In this document: positions 31,154 through 36,471 of the stretch, piece by piece
Layout: the number at the start of each line of letters is the position of its first letter
How positions within the stretch are numbered: position 1 is the stretch's first letter
From: Apopatocola sp963618015
GTDB lineage: Bacteria; Bacillota; Clostridia; Oscillospirales; Oscillospiraceae
Direction: 5' to 3'
DNA: 36,471 nucleotides
Assembly: GCA_963618015.1 (NCBI GenBank)
Contig: CAVEQS010000030.1
Coordinates: 1 to 36,471 of the forward strand
The notes under the pieces: generated by a model
What the model was told of the DNA's origin: nothing
The model's input: the letters and a program-made list of their open reading frames with translations, nothing else
Databases searched by the model: none
Program-made: the position numbers and the translations under genes

Positions 31154-31195
31154 AGCTGAAAACAAGCTGAAAAAGTTGACCGTCTGTGATAAAAT
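31154..31195. promoter_or_regulatory. Direct repeats and promoter between divergent genes
   Basis: AGCTGAAAA occurs at 31154-31162 and again at 31165-31173, exactly 11 bases apart (one helical turn), as in OmpR/VanR-family response-regulator sites. The second repeat overlaps a rightward -35 (CTGAAA, 31167-31172) 17 bases before TAAAAT (31190-31195). No regulator gene is adjacent. Confidence 0.4.
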
Positions 31196-31218
31196 AAAAA
31201 AGGAGGGGAGGGAGAGAA

Positions 31219-32127
31219 ATGGAAAAAACGTCCAGGCGCACGGCGCAGTATCATCTGCCGGGGCTTTTTGAGTTTTACGAATTTTACCGCGTCTTTCTGC
31301 CGCTGTTCCGGGAGCATCGGACGTGGTTTTACGATTGGTGCGATATCGGCTCAATCTACGGCGCGCCGGCAGACTGCCTCTGGGGCGGCGGACGCGCGGG
31401 CTTCGGGGACGACGAGGCGCGCGAGGTGCTCTCGCTGCTGCGCGAATACGGCATTTCGGCGCGGCTTACGTTCAGCAACTCTCTGTTACAGGAGGAGCAT
31501 CTTTCGGATGCAAAGTGCAACGCCCTCTGCGAGCTTTTTAACAGCAGCGAGACGCCGCAAAACGGCGTCATCGTTCATTCGGAATTTCTGCTTTCTTATC
31601 TCCGGCGAAAGTATCCGAATTTGTACTTCGTTTCCTCCACCACCAAGGTGCTGACGGACTTCCGGGCGTTTGAAAAGGAGTTGGAGCGGGACGAGTTTCG
31701 CTTCGTTGTGCCGGATTTCCGGCTGAACCGGGCGCTGGATAAGCTCGGCGCGCTGCTGCAATGGGAAAAGGACAAGGTGGAATTTCTCAGCAACGAGTGC
31801 TGTGACTTTCGCTGCGCCGAGCGGAGAGCGTGCTACGAAGCGGTCAGCCGTCAAAATCTCGGCGAGGACGTGGAGCACCGCTGCGCCGCGCCCGGCGGCG
31901 CGCAGGGCTACCGGTTTTCGGAGGCAATGAAAAATCCGGGCTTCATCGGCGCGGCGGACATCCGGGATACGTATCTTCCCATGGGCTTTTCGCATTTCAA
32001 GATCGAGGGGCGCGGTCTCGGCAGCGCGCTGCTGCTGGAATTTCTGCTACATTACATGACAAAGCCGGAATACCATCTGCCGCTGCGCGAGGAAATCTAT
32101 CTTGACAGCATGCTGGATCTTTTCTGA
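31219..32127 (+). CDS. U32-peptidase-like protein of unknown function
   Basis: A 302-residue cytoplasmic protein. Two parts recall the U32 (YhbU/YhbV) family: the segment FVVPDFRLNRALDKLG near residue 162 and the cysteine cluster CCDFRCAERRACYEAVS (Cys194, 195, 199, 205) followed by GFSHFKIEGRGLGSALLLEF near residue 256, where FKIEGR is the family hallmark. U32 proteins act in collagen-like peptide cleavage or in tRNA/ubiquinone hydroxylation with Fe-S clusters. This one is short and its N-terminal half is divergent, so the activity is uncertain. GGAGGG precedes the start; a strong terminator follows. Confidence 0.65.
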   Translation: MEKTSRRTAQYHLPGLFEFYEFYRVFLPLFREHRTWFYDWCDIGSIYGAPADCLWGGGRAGFGDDEAREVLSLLREYGISARLTFSNSLLQEEHLSDAKCNALCELFNSSETPQNGVIVHSEFLLSYLRRKYPNLYFVSSTTKVLTDFRAFEKELERDEFRFVVPDFRLNRALDKLGALLQWEKDKVEFLSNECCDFRCAERRACYEAVSRQNLGEDVEHRCAAPGGAQGYRFSEAMKNPGFIGAADIRDTYLPMGFSHFKIEGRGLGSALLLEFLLHYMTKPEYHLPLREEIYLDSMLDLF

Positions 32128-32145
32128 CACAACTTTATAGTAAGT

Positions 32146-32181
32146 AAAAAGTACCGAAATCAAGCGATTTCGGTACTTTTT
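32146..32181. terminator. Bidirectional terminator after the U32-like gene
   Basis: Perfect 15-bp stem AAAAAGTACCGAAAT (32146-32160) with complement at 32167-32181, loop CAAGCG, ending in a T-run. It lies between converging genes. Confidence 0.9.
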
Positions 32182-32241
32182 TGTCTATGTCTTCCGCCTC
32201 GTTTTTTCGTAAGCAGCTTTGCCGGTATGTACCCGCTGAAC

Positions 32242-33663
32242 TTAATACTTCGGTGCGTTCGTAGGATCCGGAACATAGGCGTACGTCAGATTGTCGGTAT
32301 CATCATCGAAAATGCAGGTAACATACGGCTCATAGCTTTCCGGACGAACAATGGTCACACCGTCTTGGGAACGTATGCCGTCCAAGGGCGTTACATCCTC
32401 GCAGGTGAGCTGAAACATCAGTCCGGGCGGCTCTACGGAGACAGCCTGGAAGGCGTCCTGCACAAAGTTTACGAAATTGGCAAGATCTTTTGTACGGTGA
32501 ATGTTGCCGAGAACGATGTCAGACTGTGAATAGGTGTCAAGATCGCCGTTTTCCTCGGCTGTGGCGATCCAGTCGTTGCGGTAGTGCGTGAGGTCGATGG
32601 TATAGTACCATTCGCCGTCTCGAATGTAGTTATAGACGTGTCCGCTGCCGTCGCGCTGGGAGGTGGAGATATATCCGATCTCATCGTAATCTCCGTCCAG
32701 CAGGTAGCGCAGCCATGCGGAATCCGTGGCGCAGCAGCCGCGGTTGTTGATCACGGCGTTGCGCCCCGGCGTATGGTATTCCCAGCGGATCCCGTTTTCG
32801 GAAATGTACACATTATCGTCTGCCGAACGGAAATCGCCGATCTGATACAGCTGCAATGCCTCATAGAGCGTTCCGATCTTGGCCTGCTTTTCCTCCGGAG
32901 AATCATTGAGCATTGCGGCAATTTCTGCATTCGTATAGCGGCTTTCCCCAAGAGAAACCGCCGGTACCCAGTATACGCCGTCGAAGATTTTTACAGCGTA
33001 TTCCGCATTATGGCGAAGCAGGGAAAGATCCTTTTCGCTGTCGTTGTAGTCTGCGGACAACGCGGGATTTTCCGTAAGCTCAAAAATGTACGAATAACGC
33101 ACGGTCTCTCCGGAAGCCGCTTGCAGCACAAAAACGATCTCCCGACCATTAAAATCCGTGACGTACGGGTGCCCGTCTTCAAAAATCAGCGATTTTCCGG
33201 CGCGAAGTATCACTTCGTCTCCGGTAATATCGTTAAGCTCCGCCATATATTTTATAATATCATCACTCAGGAGAGAATCCTCGATTTTTTGACCGTCAAC
33301 CATGTCGTTGATGTAGATTTGTTTAACGGTCAGATCCACATTGGCTCCCGGGAGCGTCATGTCAAAAATCCAACGGGATCCGGCGGCCCCCAAACGGATG
33401 ATCTCCACATAATCCGAATCTTCGTATGCCCAGGCGTAGTCATACCATGGATCGGTCGCCGCTGGGCTTTCCGGAACTATCAGCGCAGTACCAGTACCAT
33501 TGCCATTATTGGTGTCGGCAGTTTCTGCTGCGGAGACATTTTCGCCGCTGCTTGCCGCGGGCGCCCCATTGCCAAGCTGCACACAGATCATACTGCTGAC
33601 GGCCAGATTCGCGCTGAGCAGCAGCACAACAGCAATGCGGAATACCTTGTCCCATTTTGTCAT
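32242..33663 (-). CDS. Secreted or anchored transglutaminase-like protein
   Basis: A 473-residue protein whose N terminus (MTKWDKVFRIAVVLLLSANL) is a signal anchor or uncleaved signal. Residues 35-70 are Ser/Ala/Asn-rich linker. The C-terminal half shows the order of a transglutaminase-like cysteine triad: Cys310/Cys311 in NNRGCCATDSAWLRYLL, His342 in GSGHVYNYIRDG and Asp357 in YYTIDLTHY, with YALRYL-type helices between. The fold includes proteases, amidases and crosslinkers, so the reaction is unknown. A strong promoter with a dyad in its spacer precedes the start (GAGGTGAT site). I recognise no closer family. Confidence 0.6.
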   Translation of the reverse strand: MTKWDKVFRIAVVLLLSANLAVSSMICVQLGNGAPAASSGENVSAAETADTNNGNGTGTALIVPESPAATDPWYDYAWAYEDSDYVEIIRLGAAGSRWIFDMTLPGANVDLTVKQIYINDMVDGQKIEDSLLSDDIIKYMAELNDITGDEVILRAGKSLIFEDGHPYVTDFNGREIVFVLQAASGETVRYSYIFELTENPALSADYNDSEKDLSLLRHNAEYAVKIFDGVYWVPAVSLGESRYTNAEIAAMLNDSPEEKQAKIGTLYEALQLYQIGDFRSADDNVYISENGIRWEYHTPGRNAVINNRGCCATDSAWLRYLLDGDYDEIGYISTSQRDGSGHVYNYIRDGEWYYTIDLTHYRNDWIATAEENGDLDTYSQSDIVLGNIHRTKDLANFVNFVQDAFQAVSVEPPGLMFQLTCEDVTPLDGIRSQDGVTIVRPESYEPYVTCIFDDDTDNLTYAYVPDPTNAPKY

Positions 33664-33691
33664 AAGATCACCTCATGCATACGATAAAAGC

Positions 33692-33720
33692 ATTGTATGA
33701 CACCGTTTTGCAGGTGTCAA
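33692..33720 (-). promoter_or_regulatory. Promoter with embedded dyad for the transglutaminase-like gene
   Basis: On the minus strand perfect TTGACA (33715-33720), 17 bases, TACAAT (33692-33697). TGACACC (33698-33704) and GGTGTCA (33713-33719) form a 7-bp dyad that fills the spacer, an expected position for a repressor or for a stem at the transcript start. Confidence 0.65.
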
Positions 33721-33786
33721 GGATACAAAAGCCGGTTTCGCGGAGGGAAAAGGTTTCGTCCGGTTACCCGGATTTTCTTCATAGCG

Positions 33787-33799
33787 CCAGACCTCTTGA
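33787..33799 (+). repeat. Left copy of the 13-bp tRNA-Ala-related direct repeat
   Basis: CCAGACCTCTTGA. The same 13-mer occurs at 36316-36328, and its last ten bases (GACCTCTTGA) are in the tRNA-Ala gene at 36446-36455. It is interpreted as an att-like remnant. Confidence 0.55.
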
Positions 33800-33846
33800 A
33801 CGCTCTTCAAGAAAAAGAGATTTTTTCGTGTTTTCCTATTACTCAT

Positions 33847-33960
33847 AAATTACTCACGAAACGCCGGAAACCATTGAAAAATCAAGACTTTTTATTGAAT
33901 GGCATTCAAACGTCTTGCCAGCTGAGCTATCCCTCTCATATGAGGGGAACTGAGTAATTT
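33847..33960. repeat. 10-bp inverted repeat around a tRNA-like remnant
   Basis: AAATTACTCA (33848-33857) and its complement TGAGTAATTT (33951-33960) flank the tRNA-like sequence. ATTACTCA is also repeated directly just upstream. The origin is unclear. The wider gap 33664-34192 carries no convincing gene, only the promoter, repeats and remnants listed. Confidence 0.45.
33894..33936 (-). pseudogene. 5' half of a tRNA (remnant)
   Basis: On the minus strand a 7-base acceptor-like arm is followed by TAGCTCAGCTGG, the tRNA D-arm consensus (U8, A9, D stem), then an anticodon arm TTTGAATGCCATTCAA. The 3' half (variable loop, T arm, acceptor) is absent, so it cannot be a functional tRNA. The anticodon arm resembles that of the intact tRNA-Ala at 36418. 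Confidence 0.5.
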
Positions 33961-34152
33961 CTTAAATTCGTGCAGGGGTTGTTTACCGCTTCAGCCGGGC
34001 TCCCGGTTAGTGCGGTTACATCCCCCCCCTAAACCGGGTCATAAAAAAACGCTTCAATACGCGAGCCTCAGTTAACACCCGGAATGTCTTTCGTTGTAGT
34101 CAAAGAAAACCCGTATATCAAGTTTTTTCTGCTTCGCGTCCCTCCACGGCAT

Positions 34153-34160
34153 GATATAAT
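34153..34160 (+). promoter_or_regulatory. Extended -10 promoter of the TnpW-like gene
   Basis: TG-A-TATAAT with a perfect -10 at 34155-34160; no clear -35. It is about 32 bases before the start codon. Confidence 0.4.
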
Positions 34161-34192
34161 TTTTGTGTCTATGTTGGAAAGGAGGTGCAGGC

Positions 34193-34369
34193 GTGGAAAA
34201 AGAATATATTGCCGGAGAGCCCCAACGATACGAAATTGGCGGTCGAGTTTTTATCGTTGAGCCACGGTATAGGAAAGACGGTGAAAGCATGGCAGACATC
34301 TTGCTAAAGCTGATGTGTGCCGACTTGGACGAAGAGATGCGAACAGCAAATAAAACTACAACAGACTAA
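34193..34369 (+). CDS. TnpW-like transposon-encoded small protein
   Basis: A 58-residue protein with a GTG start preceded by a strong AAAGGAGGT site. The sequence VEKEYIAGEPQRYEIGGRVF then IVEPRYRKDGESMADILLKL and a short acidic/basic tail resembles the TnpW family of small proteins found in Tn4451/Tn916-type mobile elements of Clostridia. No other transposon gene (recombinase, tnpV, relaxase) is intact in the window, so it is likely a remnant of an excised or decayed element. Family call is by memory of pattern and is moderate. Confidence 0.5.
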   Translation: MEKEYIAGEPQRYEIGGRVFIVEPRYRKDGESMADILLKLMCADLDEEMRTANKTTTD

Positions 34370-34419
34370 AATTGAAAGTATCAATCTGGCAGTCAACAAG
34401 AGGTTATTTATTCTAACAA

Positions 34420-34459
34420 AAGCTCCCGTTGCCTAAATCTTTATAGGCAGCGGGAGTTT
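34420..34459 (-). terminator. Terminator of the HEPN-like gene
   Basis: Stem of about 15 pairs with one G-U pair (34420-34434 with 34445-34459) and a 10-base loop, followed on the minus strand by TTTTG. It lies directly after the minus-strand gene 34472-35116. Confidence 0.75.
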
Positions 34460-34471
34460 ACTGTTCGGGGA

Positions 34472-35116
34472 CTATTTTAGAAAATCAAAGTCCAATTCAA
34501 ATGAGGGGGCTTTCCTTTTCATTTCTTTTAGTTCCTCAAAGGTGTAGCCGCATTTTTCTTCTATTAGCTTTCGGAGTGCTTTCCTTTCGTCCTCGGATGG
34601 AGTAGTATCTTCAATCTCAATCGTTGCTTTACTGCATTCGCTCTGATGGGCTTTATAAAAATCCGTTGCAGCAGTACACAGTTGCCAACACAAAACTCCT
34701 AAATCAATATCCAAACTAAGTTTTCCATCAGTTGCCTGTGCAGCTTGGACAAATCTGAGGTCTGGATCTCGATTATAATGAATTTTAAACTTATCAATAT
34801 TCTTTACTGCATCAGCATTACCTAAATCAAAATTACCGCTATGGAGATATGCACAGCGCAGTTTATAACAGACTTCTTCGTCAAAACCATCTTTGAATTT
34901 AAGCGCACTTATCGGAGCTACATACTCACTATACCACTTCTTATAGTGGTCAGCTACTTTTGTGTTTGGGTAAGCAATATTCCCGCAAATATCTGGAAGA
35001 GTTAACGCAATGCCCAACGCCGAATATGGGTAGCCATCTCGCAAAAGGCCATTGATTTCATTCACGAGCTGTTCAATCACTTCTTCAGATCCCTTATATC
35101 TAAAGGTTTTTAGCAT
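34472..35116 (-). CDS. HEPN-like protein of unknown function
   Basis: A 214-residue, mostly helical cytoplasmic protein. Residues 83-92 read CYKLRCAYLH; Arg87 and His92 make an R-x4-H motif in a YxLRxxYLH context, the catalytic motif of HEPN RNases found in toxins and abortive-infection systems. Around it are SALGIALTLPDICGNIAYPN upstream and a helical C terminus with a charged end. The codons are AT-richer than the neighbours. It lies in an islet with a PIN/RelB pair and a transposon protein. A toxin or phage-defence role is inferred, not shown. It has its own terminator. Confidence 0.45.
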   Translation of the reverse strand: MLKTFRYKGSEEVIEQLVNEINGLLRDGYPYSALGIALTLPDICGNIAYPNTKVADHYKKWYSEYVAPISALKFKDGFDEEVCYKLRCAYLHSGNFDLGNADAVKNIDKFKIHYNRDPDLRFVQAAQATDGKLSLDIDLGVLCWQLCTAATDFYKAHQSECSKATIEIEDTTPSEDERKALRKLIEEKCGYTFEELKEMKRKAPSFELDFDFLK

Positions 35117-35256
35117 TATATCACACTTTTGGGAGCAGCACTACCCCAAACAGAGACTACGGGGCGTGCTCATATATAATACCATGAAGGAAGGGCACTT
35201 TCACCCGGCCAGCCTGCGGACGGGCTTTTTTCATGCCACAAAAAGGAAGCTTGCAA

Positions 35257-35442
35257 ATGGCAGATGATAAGAAAAACATTTCCGAGGCAGTCCTGCCCGC
35301 CGAGGCTCCTGCTCCGGCGGTAGAAAGTGCCGCTGTGCCGGAGCCGCTCGCTTCAGGAGAGAATGACCATGCTTCGGCGGCGGAGGCGAAAAAGAAAATG
35401 ACCATTTCTCTGCGATTGGAGAAATGGCCATTTGCGTGTTAG
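35257..35442 (+). CDS. Possible truncated small protein before the PIN/RelB operon
   Basis: A 61-residue frame starting MADDKKNISEAVLPAEAPAP and rich in Ala, Glu and Pro. AAGGAAG lies before the ATG. The last third overlaps the hairpin that terminates the opposing toxin gene, and the frame ends right there, so it looks like the N-terminal piece of a longer mobile-element protein. May not be functional. Confidence 0.25.
   Translation: MADDKKNISEAVLPAEAPAPAVESAAVPEPLASGENDHASAAEAKKKMTISLRLEKWPFAC
35396..35433 (-). terminator. Terminator of the PIN/RelB operon
   Basis: 15-bp stem with one mismatch (35396-35410 with 35419-35433), followed on the minus strand by TTTTCTTTTT. It begins six bases past the toxin stop codon. 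Confidence 0.8.
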
Positions 35443-35855
35443 ATTTCGTTCCCGTTGAGGATGTCCAACATTTCCTTGGGCGTCACCACATAGGGCTTGA
35501 CGGGGAAGTGCTTGATATTGCCGGTTACAAGATAAGCGTCGGTAGTTTCTCTTGCCTCCATAACCACCTCGTAGAAAATTGCGTCGTCGGGGTCGGGAAC
35601 ATAGTCCTCGATCGTGGCGGCATCCAAGAAGATACCCCGCTTAATTAAGCCTGTCAGCGCAATTTCAATATCCCGGCGATCAAACTTAAATTTAGGACGA
35701 TGTAGCACATCGTTGTATTCGTCCAGAATATCCTCATGCAGCAGAGGAATTACACGCCCCGCAAGAGCTTCTTGCAGAATAATACCGGGAACGGAGGAAA
35801 GGTTAAACAGAGCGGAAACCACTACATTCGTATCAAGTACAACATAGTATTTCAT
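35439..35855 (-). CDS. PIN-domain toxin
   Basis: A 138-residue PIN-fold ribonuclease of the toxin-antitoxin type (COG1569-like). Asp8 in VLDTNVVVSAL, a central Glu in LLHEDILDEYNDVLHRP, and acidic residues in DYVPDPDDAIFYEVVME and DAYLVTGNIKHFP form the metal site. It would cleave RNA when free of the antitoxin. The gene follows the antitoxin with a gap of two bases on the minus strand, the usual order for PIN-type pairs. It ends in a terminator. A clean, complete gene. Confidence 0.9.
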   Translation of the reverse strand: MKYYVVLDTNVVVSALFNLSSVPGIILQEALAGRVIPLLHEDILDEYNDVLHRPKFKFDRRDIEIALTGLIKRGIFLDAATIEDYVPDPDDAIFYEVVMEARETTDAYLVTGNIKHFPVKPYVVTPKEMLDILNGNEI

Positions 35856-35857
35856 GG

Positions 35858-36178
35858 TTACGCTTCGTTACGGGCATTTTTTGATGCACGGTCAGCCCGG
35901 GAAGCTGCAATCTCAGCATTGATCTCATCCAACGACATATCCGCCGTGCCGTTCTGCTGTGCGGCTTCACTCAAACTTTGCATGGCGCGGATTGCCTGGT
36001 CAGCTCTGTACTCCTGCTTGGGCAGTGTCATGGAAAAGGGAACGCCATTTACCACGACAGAGCGTTTCAAAAACATTCGGATAGCGGTGGGAAGGTCAAT
36101 GCCGAGTTCATCGTAGACGGCGGCCGCCTTAGCGCGGAGATCATCGTCAACACGCACCTGCATAACACTCGTAGCCAT
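35858..36178 (-). CDS. RelB/DinJ-type antitoxin
   Basis: A 106-residue protein with an N-terminal ribbon-helix-helix of the RelB/DinJ type (MATSVMQVRVDDDLRAKAAA, then VYDELGIDLPTAIRMFLKRS), followed by a charged C-terminal part that would wrap the toxin. It normally binds its own promoter as a dimer and represses the operon. An ATGAT-N3-ATCAT dyad overlies the promoter -10. GAAAGGAGTG precedes the start. Here it is paired with a PIN toxin rather than RelE, an uncommon but known exchange of partners. Confidence 0.85.
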   Translation of the reverse strand: MATSVMQVRVDDDLRAKAAAVYDELGIDLPTAIRMFLKRSVVVNGVPFSMTLPKQEYRADQAIRAMQSLSEAAQQNGTADMSLDEINAEIAASRADRASKNARNEA

Positions 36179-36213
36179 AAAAGCACTCCTTTCAAATACG
36201 ATTGTATTAGTTT

Positions 36214-36250
36214 ATGATATAATCATATTATATTATACGCAAAAAGTCAA
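36214..36250 (-). promoter_or_regulatory. Promoter and operator of the antitoxin-toxin operon
   Basis: On the minus strand TTGACT (36245-36250), 17 bases, TATGAT (36222-36227). The dyad ATGAT-ATA-ATCAT (36214-36226) covers the -10, as expected for autorepression by a RelB-type antitoxin. Confidence 0.65.
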
Positions 36251-36268
36251 GAGCAATTCACAATGCGT

Positions 36269-36296
36269 ACCATTTTGTTGAACTCAACAAAATGGT
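36269..36296. repeat. Perfect 13-bp inverted repeat with a 2-base centre
   Basis: ACCATTTTGTTGA (36269-36281), AC, then the exact complement (36284-36296). It is 19 bases upstream of the antitoxin promoter -35. It lacks a T-run, so it is more likely a protein-binding or recombination site than a terminator. Confidence 0.6.
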
Positions 36297-36315
36297 TCCC
36301 ACAGACCGCATAATA

Positions 36316-36328
36316 CCAGACCTCTTGA
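36316..36328 (+). repeat. Right copy of the 13-bp tRNA-Ala-related direct repeat
   Basis: CCAGACCTCTTGA, identical to 33787-33799. It is followed by CTTGATTTT...AAAATCAAGCGC, where CAAGCGC matches the next part of the tRNA-Ala anticodon arm; the arm appears split by inserted bases. Confidence 0.55.
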
Positions 36329-36383
36329 TTTTCAAAAAACCCTTCAAAAATCAAGCGCACAGGCTTTTTCGCAAAAACAAAGA

Positions 36384-36418
36384 AAAACCGTTGGAATCAC
36401 AAGGATTCCAACGGTTTT
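36384..36418 (-). terminator. Terminator of the tRNA-Ala gene
   Basis: Perfect 15-bp stem AAAACCGTTGGAATC (36384-36398) with complement at 36404-36418, followed on the minus strand by TTTTTCTTTG. It begins at the CCA end of the tRNA. Confidence 0.85.
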
Positions 36419-36471
36419 GGTGGAGATAAGCGGGATCGAACCGCTGACCTCTTGAATGCCATTCAAGCGCT
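36418..36471 (-). tRNA. tRNA-Ala (GGC anticodon), 5' end beyond the window
   Basis: On the minus strand the 3' half of a tRNA ends TATCTCC-A-CCA with encoded CCA. A T arm with GGTTCGATCCC and an anticodon arm CTTGA-ATGGCAT-TCAAG are present; the loop has U33 and anticodon GGC, reading GCC alanine codons. The D arm and 5' acceptor lie past the right edge, so the gene is partial here only because the window ends. Confidence 0.9.

Noticed and set aside
33787..33820. A second tRNA anticodon arm (CTTGA loop TCAAG) as a real tRNA
   Set aside because: The loop lacks U33 on the minus strand and no D or T arm is attached; treated as a repeat remnant.
33697..33957. An 86-codon frame ending in GIQTSCQLSYPSHMRGTE
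   Set aside because: The tail is the translation of tRNA sequence, a common false positive, and no binding site precedes the start.
34193..34369. A complete Tn916/Tn4451-type element
   Set aside because: Only a TnpW-like gene is seen; no recombinase, relaxase or terminal repeats could be identified.

Overview
The window looks like chromosomal DNA from a GC-rich member of the Clostridia (Bacillota), most likely an Oscillospiraceae-type gut anaerobe. Reasons: strong AGGAGG-type ribosome binding sites, TTG and GTG starts, a one-piece tmRNA whose encoded tag ends NVALAAA, and small Clostridia-type proteins. This placement is inferred from gene style, not from a phylogeny.

Layout. (1) 1-2.6 kb, minus strand: a small lipoprotein, the trans-translation pair ssrA (tmRNA) and smpB with a cyclophilin between them, and a 76-aa conserved-looking protein. 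(2) 2.7-8.0 kb, plus strand: a NUDIX hydrolase, then a tightly overlapping series murA, yycJ-like metallo-hydrolase, rlmH, DUF2007-like protein, phosphohexomutase (cell wall precursor, 23S rRNA methylation, sugar phosphate). (3) 8.1-13.2 kb, plus strand: lipoprotein cyclophilin, DUF1002 protein, DegV protein, fumC, a membrane protein and two very small proteins. (4) 13.2-17.6 kb: divergent LysR/MATE pair, then a MarR/GltS-like transporter operon. (5) 17.6-20.7 kb: a metal-efflux locus made of an unusual ArsR-AraC fusion regulator divergent from a stand-alone HMA metal-binding protein and a P1B-type ATPase that lacks its own HMA domain. (6) 20.7-29.6 kb: a catabolic locus, with lacI-type regulator plus ribokinase on one side and, divergently, ribose pyranase, a polyamine/opine-type ABC importer and an intracellular GH63-like glycosidase on the other. 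(7) 29.6-33.7 kb: three cell-surface or unknown proteins (beta-helix lipoprotein, U32-peptidase-like protein, secreted transglutaminase-like protein). (8) 33.7-36.47 kb: an AT-richer islet beside a tRNA-Ala(GGC) gene cut by the window edge. It has a TnpW-like transposon protein, a HEPN-like protein, a PIN/RelB toxin-antitoxin pair, tRNA-like debris and direct repeats of tRNA-Ala sequence.

The best candidates for something not previously described are the sugar locus in (6), where a PotABCD-type importer is coupled to ribose pyranase, ribokinase and a GH63-like hydrolase, suggesting uptake of a ribose-containing or amine-conjugated glycoside; the ArsR-AraC fusion with its shared-promoter control region in (5); and the tRNA-Ala islet with a possible HEPN RNase in (8). 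All functional statements come from reading motifs, without database searches.
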